A DNA stretch of 35,792 bases, from contig CAZBJB010000008.1 in the NCBI GenBank assembly GCA_964492105.1, positions 1 through 35,792 of the forward strand, read 5' to 3'. The stretch comes from JAUZQZ01 sp964492105. GTDB lineage: Bacteria > Pseudomonadota > Zetaproteobacteria > Mariprofundales > Mariprofundaceae. This document shows, in pieces, positions 31,010-35,792 of this stretch. Within the stretch, counting starts at the first letter, position 1. Each line of letters starts with the position of its first letter. The notes below the pieces were generated by a model. That model was not told the origin of the DNA, did not search any database, and saw only the letters and a list, made by a program, of their open reading frames with translations. A program made the translations under genes and the position numbers.

Positions 31010-31330
31010 ATCCCTTTGATGCTGAATGACGATCATGCTACTGCTGTTCCCCATGGAGCCAGCCTTTCCTTCGTACGCGCCTTGCTCTTCAGTGCACCGC
31101 CTACCGACCGGACGCAAGGCGTGAGGGGTGGCCTTTGATACATTTGAATGAAAGACGAGCCACGACGGCAGGCTCTATCGGGAGGGAAGCCCTTCGGGAC
31201 GCATCACGGTCGCGAGATGCTTCGTTGAACCTCGCTTACGCGCAGGGAGCGTACCGTGCCCGATTTTTCTTGCATCTCATCGGTAATGATTGGATCGTCA
31301 TGCCCACCAGTCAGCATACAAGGGCTTAAC
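31010..31330 (+). other. 321-base gap between pdhA and pdhB, no recognised gene
   Basis: The two E1 subunit genes are normally adjacent. Here they are separated by 321 bases. The gap holds an exact 8-bp inverted repeat CGCCTTGC (31078-31085) and GCAAGGCG (31114-31121), and several shorter pairings such as GCATC/GATGC near 31200-31220. A 64-codon frame (31135-31329) has no recognisable similarity and no good ribosome binding site. The stretch may be a decayed insert or a structured leader for pdhB. Confidence 0.5.
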
Positions 31331-32311
31331 TTGAGCAAGATCACCTGTCGCGAAGCATTGAATCAGGCGATGTGCGAGGAAATGGAGCGTGATGAATCCG
31401 TATTCCTGATGGGCGAGGAAGTTGCGGAATACAATGGCGCCTATAAGGTCAGTCAGGGCATGCTGGACAAATTCGGATCCGGACGCGTGATCGATACGCC
31501 CATCACCGAGCTGGGTTTCGCGGGTCTCGGCGTAGGTGCCGCGATGGCTGGACTGCGGCCCATCATTGAGTTTATGACGTGGAATTTCGCGATTCTGGCA
31601 CTGGATCAAATCGTTAATGCTGCGGCAAAAATGAATTATATGTCAGCCGGCCAATATGGCGTACCCATGGTGTTGCGTGGCGCGGGGGGTGGCGCGGCGC
31701 GCGTGGGTGCGCAGCACTCCCAGAGTCTGGAAAACTGGATGGCCAATGTGCCGGGATTAAAGGTGGTCATGCCGTCCAACCCATATGATGCCAAAGGACT
31801 GCTCAAATCCGCAATCCGTGATAACGATCCCGTTATTTTTATTGAGCATGAGATCAATTACAGCGACATCAGTGATGTGCCGGACGAAGAATATGTCATT
31901 CCGTTGGGTAAAGCTGATATCAAACGTCAAGGTAACGATGTAACCCTGATCGCCCATTCGCGCATGGCCGGCTATGCGCTGGCCGCTGCCCATGAATTGG
32001 CCAAACAGGGTATTGATGCTGAAGTGATCGATCCGCGTACGATCAAGCCGCTGGATGAAAGCACCATTCTGGCTTCGGTGGCCAGAACGAACCGGGCGGT
32101 TGTGATTGAAGAAGGCTGGCGTTTTGCAGGCATCAGCGCCGAAATTTCAGCACGTATTATGGAAAAGGGCTTCGATGATCTGGATGCGCCTGTTGTGCGC
32201 ATTACCGGTAAGGATGTACCCATGCCATACGCCGCTAATCTGGAAATGCTGGCGCTGCCCAGCGTTGCCGAGATTGTTGAAGCTGCCCGCGTGGTCTGCA
32301 ACCGCGCATGA
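31331..32311 (+). CDS. pdhB: Pyruvate dehydrogenase E1 component, beta subunit (TTG start)
   Basis: A 326-residue transketolase-like E1 beta. Conserved blocks include SVFLMGEEVAEYNGAYKVSQ, DTPITELGFAGLGVGAAMAG and IEFMTWNFAILALDQIVNAA. A C-terminal transketolase domain follows (DAEVIDPRTIKPLDESTI, AVVIEEGWRFAG). The TTG at 31331 is taken as start. It follows AAGGG by six bases and yields the family N terminus SKITCREALNQAM; no in-frame ATG lies nearby except 31256, which would add 25 unrelated residues. It pairs with PdhA in the E1 tetramer. Confidence 0.93.
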   Translation: MSKITCREALNQAMCEEMERDESVFLMGEEVAEYNGAYKVSQGMLDKFGSGRVIDTPITELGFAGLGVGAAMAGLRPIIEFMTWNFAILALDQIVNAAAKMNYMSAGQYGVPMVLRGAGGGAARVGAQHSQSLENWMANVPGLKVVMPSNPYDAKGLLKSAIRDNDPVIFIEHEINYSDISDVPDEEYVIPLGKADIKRQGNDVTLIAHSRMAGYALAAAHELAKQGIDAEVIDPRTIKPLDESTILASVARTNRAVVIEEGWRFAGISAEISARIMEKGFDDLDAPVVRITGKDVPMPYAANLEMLALPSVAEIVEAARVVCNRA

Positions 32312-32323
32312 TGAAAAATTTCG

Positions 32324-32514
32324 CCACGGAGAGCATCCAGTCATTGCTCTGCCTCTCTGTGGTCAGTTCCTTATCCGTGACATCTAATGCAAAATGCACA
32401 AGATATTTCACCACAGAGAGCACAGAGATACACAGAGGAAAACAAAATCTGAGAATAAACCCTGGTATTTTTCCCCATTCGATATTCTCTGTGCTCTCTG
32501 TCGCCTCTGTGGTG
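32324..32514. repeat. Palindromic CCACAGAG-type repeats between pdhB and pdhC
   Basis: Two hairpin modules fill most of the 250-base gap. The first pairs CCACGGAGAG (32324-32333) with CTCTCTGTGG (32353-32362). The second pairs CACCACAGAGAGCACAGAG (from 32410) with the inverse CTCTGTGCTCTCTGT and CTCTGTGGTG (32487-32514). The CACAGAG word is repeated in register within each arm. Similar intergenic palindromes are known in many bacteria. A role in setting E1 versus E2 mRNA levels is possible but unproven. Confidence 0.7.
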
Positions 32515-32562
32515 CACAGCCTGTTTGGTTCCGGCTTTGCTGACTTAAGAGTGAGGTGAAGT

Positions 32563-33831
32563 ATGCCGATTGATGTTTATATGCCCCAGCTTTCTCCGAC
32601 GATGACTGAAGGTAAAATTGTCCGCTGGCTGAAAACAGAAGGCGATGAACTGACTTCCGGTGAGGTTATGGCTGAAATTGAAACGGATAAGGCCACCATG
32701 GAAATGGAAGTCGTGGACGAAGGGGTCTTGCACAGGATTCTGCAACCGGAAGGGTCGGTGGTGCCGGTCGGCGCACCGATTGCCGTTATCGCCGAGGAAG
32801 GCGAGGACGTACCCGGTGACTATATGCCGCAATCCGGCGAAGCATCCGCCGCCACGGCGGCCTTAACCGAAGAACGCACCCAGGCCGTGGCCGAAGACCC
32901 CGTAGCCCAAGCGGTGGATCAACCCGCCAAAACCAGCCGCATCAAGGTCAGCCCGCTGGCGCGTCGCATGGCCAAACAGGAAGGGTTAAACTTGACGATG
33001 ATTACCGGTACCGGTGCAAACGGGCGCATCACCAGGGCTGATATTGGGAAGGCCGTTCGCCAGCGTATCAATCTTGGCACGGGCGCGAGTACGATAGCAC
33101 CTCCGGCCCGTCCATTGCCACGGGAATCGTTACCTTATCATGCGGATGAGTTCGAGCGTATTGAAAATTCAATGATGCGCAAAGCCATTGCCCGTCGTCT
33201 TGTTGAATCCAAGCAAAGGGTGCCGCATTTCTATCTGACTATTGACGTAGCCATGGACCGCTTAATGGATCTGCGTGCGCAACTGAATGATGCGGCCGGT
33301 GGCGCATTCAAACTCTCCGTAAACGATTTTATCATCAAGTCCGTGGCCAAAGCGCTGGTGGATGTACCGGCGGCCAACGCCAGCTGGACCGATACACATA
33401 CGTTGCAACACAAGCATGCACATATCTCGGTTGCAATCGCGATTAAGGGCGGCCTGATGACGCCGGTGATTCGTTTTGCCGAGCGGAAGAGTGTGGTCGA
33501 CATTTCCAGTGAAGTGAAGGCACTGGCGGTACGCGCCCAAGCCGGTAAATTAAAACCGGAGGAGTACGGCGGTGGTACATTCTCGATATCCAACCTTGGC
33601 ATGTACGGAATTCAACAGTTTGCCGCCATCGTCAACCCGCCCGAAGGTGCGATCCTGGCCGTTGGCGCAGTCGGGGAGCGTGCTGTCGTGGAAGACAGCG
33701 AGGTGAAGGTGAAGAACATGATGACGCTGACCTTGTCCTGTGATCATCGCGTAGTCGATGGCGCTGTGGGTGCTGAATTCATGGCTGCGTTGAAGAAACA
33801 TCTGGAGACGCCTGCAGGCGTTCTTATTTAA
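32563..33831 (+). CDS. pdhC: Dihydrolipoamide acetyltransferase (E2 of pyruvate dehydrogenase)
   Basis: A 422-residue E2 with one N-terminal lipoyl domain (1-80; lipoyl Lys43 in ETDKATMEME), a peripheral-subunit-binding domain (128-163, KVSPLARRMAKQEGLNL to NGRITRADI) and a catalytic acyltransferase domain (from about 195) ending with the CoA-transferase motif SCDHRVVDG (His395). Ala/Pro-rich linkers separate the domains. It forms the complex core, takes acetyl from E1 and passes it to CoA. A GAGGTG ribosome binding site precedes the ATG. Its lipoyl domain is almost identical to that of the downstream E3. Confidence 0.95.
   Translation: MPIDVYMPQLSPTMTEGKIVRWLKTEGDELTSGEVMAEIETDKATMEMEVVDEGVLHRILQPEGSVVPVGAPIAVIAEEGEDVPGDYMPQSGEASAATAALTEERTQAVAEDPVAQAVDQPAKTSRIKVSPLARRMAKQEGLNLTMITGTGANGRITRADIGKAVRQRINLGTGASTIAPPARPLPRESLPYHADEFERIENSMMRKAIARRLVESKQRVPHFYLTIDVAMDRLMDLRAQLNDAAGGAFKLSVNDFIIKSVAKALVDVPAANASWTDTHTLQHKHAHISVAIAIKGGLMTPVIRFAERKSVVDISSEVKALAVRAQAGKLKPEEYGGGTFSISNLGMYGIQQFAAIVNPPEGAILAVGAVGERAVVEDSEVKVKNMMTLTLSCDHRVVDGAVGAEFMAALKKHLETPAGVLI
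32674..32771 (+). repeat. 98-bp exact repeat in the lipoyl domain of pdhC (partner at 33958-34055)
   Basis: The 98 bases around the lipoyl-lysine codon are identical to 33958-34055 in lpd, with no synonymous change over 32 codons. Weaker identity extends on both sides, including the ribosome binding site and start. This fits recent duplication or gene conversion. Confidence 0.9.
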
Positions 33832-33846
33832 CCGATGAGGTGAAAC

Positions 33847-35676
33847 ATGCCGATTGATGTTTATATGTCCCAGTTTTCTCCGACGATGACCGAGGGAAGG
33901 ATTGTCCACTGGCTGAAAAGTGTGGGTGATGAGCTGGCCTCCGGTGAAGTCATGGCCGAAATTGAAACGGATAAGGCCACCATGGAAATGGAAGTCGTGG
34001 ACGAAGGGGTCTTGCACAGGATTCTGCAACCGGAAGGGTCGGTGGTGCCGGTCGGATCGCCCATTGCGGTGATTGCCGAGGATGATGAAGACATACCGGA
34101 GGATTACATGCCGGAGGGCGTCGGCGAAACACCTTTAACCGATACCACGGTCAAGGCGGCGGCTCCCGTAGCGGTCGCTACACCCGAACAGGTCATTAAA
34201 ACACTGACTGCGGCCCGAGGCGCCAGTACCGCAGAAGATACCGAACACGATCCGCACCTCAAACCATCTGGAATATTCAATACCACGGGCGAATACGACG
34301 TGGTGATCATCGGTGCGGGCCCCGGGGGCTACGTGGCGGCGATTCGTGCTGCCCAGCTGGGCCTGAAGACGGCCTGTATCGAGTCCACGCATCTGGGTGG
34401 CATCTGCCTGAACTGGGGCTGTATCCCGACCAAGGCGCTGCTGCGTACGGCTGAACTGGTCAATGTGATTAACCGTCAGGGCAAGGAACTGGGCTTGGGG
34501 ATTGATGCGGCCAAACCCGATCTGGCGCAAGCGGTCGCGCGTTCACGAAAAATTTCCGAAAAACTGAGTAAGGGTATCGGTTTTCTGTTCAGAAAGAACA
34601 AAGTGACACATATTGAGGGTATGGCGCACTTTGAAGCGGGTAACACACTGCGGATCGAGAGGGATGGGCAGTCCACCGGGGTTACGGCCAAACATGTGAT
34701 CATCGCCACCGGCGCAAGAGCACGCGCATTTCCCGGGATGGAAGTGGATAACAAGGTCATCATGACCTACAAGCAGGCACTGATACCGAAAAAGATACCG
34801 AAAAAACTGATTATCATCGGCTCCGGCGCAATCGGTATGGAGTTCGCCTATTTCTATCACGCGATGGGATCGGAGGTGACGGTCATTGAGGCTGCCGGAC
34901 AGGTTTTACCACTGGAGGATCATGAAATTTCGGCAGTGGTGGATCGCAGTTTCAAAAAAAATGGTATCAGGATCGCCACCGGTGCGATGGTCTCCTCGGC
35001 GAAGGCCGTCAAGGGTAAAGCTATTGTAACCTACGAGATCAGGGGCGAGGAAGAGAGCATTGAAGGCGACTGGTGTCTCATTGCTGTCGGTGTGCTTGGC
35101 AATACGGACAATATCGGTGCTGAACACACACAGTTGAAGATTGAGCATAACACCATTGAGGTGGATAATTATTGCCGCACCGATCACCCCGGCGTATACG
35201 CGATTGGCGATGTAATCGGCGCACCCGCGCTGGCGCATGTGGCATCGCATGAAGGTATCGTCTGTATCGAAGCCATTGCCGGGCTCAATCCGGACGCGGT
35301 GGACTATGGAAATGTTCCGGGTTGCACTTACTGCCAGCCGCAGGTCGGTTCCTGTGGTAAAACCGAAAAGCAGTGCAAGGATGAGGATATTCCGGTGAAA
35401 ATCGGGCGTATGGCCTATGCGCCAAACGGAAAAGCGCTGGGCATGGGCGAAACCGAGGGTATGGTCAAGACCATCTTCCATGCCGGGACGGGCGAACTGC
35501 TGGGCGTGCACATCGTCGGCGCCGAAGCCACTGAACTGATTGTCTCGCTACAACTGGCGCGTACGCTGGAAACCACCGAGGTGGAATTAATTCATCATAT
35601 GTTTCCGCACCCGACGTTATCCGAGATACTGCATGAAGCCGTACTGAACGCCGAGGGGCGGGCGATTCATATTTGA
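33847..35676 (+). CDS. lpd: Dihydrolipoamide dehydrogenase (E3) with N-terminal lipoyl domain
   Basis: A 609-residue E3, longer than the usual 470 because of an N-terminal lipoyl domain (1-80, Lys43) and an Ala/Thr-rich linker. The flavoprotein begins near 150 with the FAD loop VVIIGAGPGGY. The redox disulfide is GGICLNWGCIP (Cys187, Cys192), the NAD-binding loop is IIGSGAIGMEF, and the C-terminal catalytic base is His588-Glu593 in HPTLSE. It reoxidises dihydrolipoyl-E2 with NAD+. E3 with its own lipoyl domain is known in several bacterial pyruvate dehydrogenase operons. It starts 15 bases after pdhC. Confidence 0.95.
   Translation: MPIDVYMSQFSPTMTEGRIVHWLKSVGDELASGEVMAEIETDKATMEMEVVDEGVLHRILQPEGSVVPVGSPIAVIAEDDEDIPEDYMPEGVGETPLTDTTVKAAAPVAVATPEQVIKTLTAARGASTAEDTEHDPHLKPSGIFNTTGEYDVVIIGAGPGGYVAAIRAAQLGLKTACIESTHLGGICLNWGCIPTKALLRTAELVNVINRQGKELGLGIDAAKPDLAQAVARSRKISEKLSKGIGFLFRKNKVTHIEGMAHFEAGNTLRIERDGQSTGVTAKHVIIATGARARAFPGMEVDNKVIMTYKQALIPKKIPKKLIIIGSGAIGMEFAYFYHAMGSEVTVIEAAGQVLPLEDHEISAVVDRSFKKNGIRIATGAMVSSAKAVKGKAIVTYEIRGEEESIEGDWCLIAVGVLGNTDNIGAEHTQLKIEHNTIEVDNYCRTDHPGVYAIGDVIGAPALAHVASHEGIVCIEAIAGLNPDAVDYGNVPGCTYCQPQVGSCGKTEKQCKDEDIPVKIGRMAYAPNGKALGMGETEGMVKTIFHAGTGELLGVHIVGAEATELIVSLQLARTLETTEVELIHHMFPHPTLSEILHEAVLNAEGRAIHI
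33958..34055 (+). repeat. 98-bp exact repeat in the lipoyl domain of lpd (partner at 32674-32771)
   Basis: Second copy of the identical lipoyl-domain segment. The divergence resumes sharply at 34056, where pdhC has GCGCACCG and lpd has GATCGCCC (one shared leading G). Confidence 0.9.
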
Positions 35677-35792
35677 TTTATGGTGTAAAAGGAGCGTCTT
35701 GCAGTGCGGCCGGGCAATGAAACACAAAAGCAGAAGCAGGGTCTACCATCGGATTTTGCATGGTAGCGGAGGCTAAGCACCCTTGCTAAGAT
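35677..35792 (+). other. Window end after lpd, no supported gene
   Basis: The last 116 bases contain AAAAGGAG followed by GTG at 35704, but that frame stops after 20 codons. A 7-bp inverted repeat CTACCAT (35743-35749) and ATGGTAG (35760-35766) is present without a T run. GAGCGTCTTGCAG at 35692 resembles the family A end, so a repeat element may begin here. Confidence 0.4.

Noticed and set aside
32312..32562. CRISPR-like array suggested by repeated CACAGAG words
   Set aside because: The repeats are short, palindromic and in opposite orientations, with no regular spacers and no cas genes.
35704..35766. GTG-started frame after lpd with AAAAGGAG upstream
   Set aside because: It stops after 20 codons, contains a palindrome, and matches nothing recognised.

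Overview
The window looks like chromosomal DNA of a member of the Pseudomonadota. It carries the conserved block thrS-infC-rpmI-rplT-pheS-pheT, a heterotetrameric (E1 alpha/beta) pyruvate dehydrogenase operon, a CysD/CysN/CysH sulfate activation and reduction set, and a four-gene RND efflux operon. pheT is not followed by ihfA, E3 carries its own lipoyl domain, and a SAM-I (S-box) riboswitch is used. This mix hints at a deep-branching or lithotrophic lineage (for example Acidithiobacillia- or Zetaproteobacteria-like). That placement is a low-confidence inference.

Layout. 1-424: the end of a REP-associated tyrosine transposase (RAYT) gene and a tandem C-terminal fragment with short direct repeats. 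513-3309 (minus): midA-type methyltransferase, a 51-residue Cys-rich ORF and an orphan family-5 solute-binding lipoprotein; trxA diverges at 3393-3725. 3908-10145 (minus): tetR-mfp-rnd-tolC, every junction an ATGA overlap, with a TetR-type operator over the promoter. 10153-22140 (minus): eleven closely packed genes, thrC-like, cysO-like, NIL, cysK, moeB-like, sulfite reductase-TusA, radical SAM, SLC13 permease, cysH, cysD, cysN. They lie behind an extended -10 promoter, a SAM-I riboswitch and an intrinsic terminator. 22491-29288 (minus): pheT, pheS, rplT, rpmI, infC, thrS, preceded by tRNA-Val(GAC). 29948-35676 (plus): pdhA, pdhB, pdhC, lpd.

How it works together. The sulfur operon would import sulfate (SLC13), activate it to APS (CysDN), reduce APS to sulfite (CysH, APS-reductase type) and sulfite to sulfide (siroheme reductase fused to a TusA domain). 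It would then load the sulfur onto a small ubiquitin-like carrier (CysO-like, activated by the MoeB-like E1) for PLP enzymes. A SAM riboswitch at the head of the operon, directly before a threonine-synthase-like gene, suggests the end product is homocysteine/methionine as well as cysteine. The ThrC-like protein may be a thiocarboxylate- or sulfide-using phosphohomoserine enzyme. This is the best candidate for an undescribed system here.

Two families of small inverted-repeat elements are scattered between genes. Family A (161 bp, two copies with 4-bp target duplications) sits after trxA and between infC and rpmI. Family B (about 170 bp, plus a 66-bp mini copy) sits at the pheT stop codon, before pdhA, and inside the P3 arm of the SAM riboswitch.
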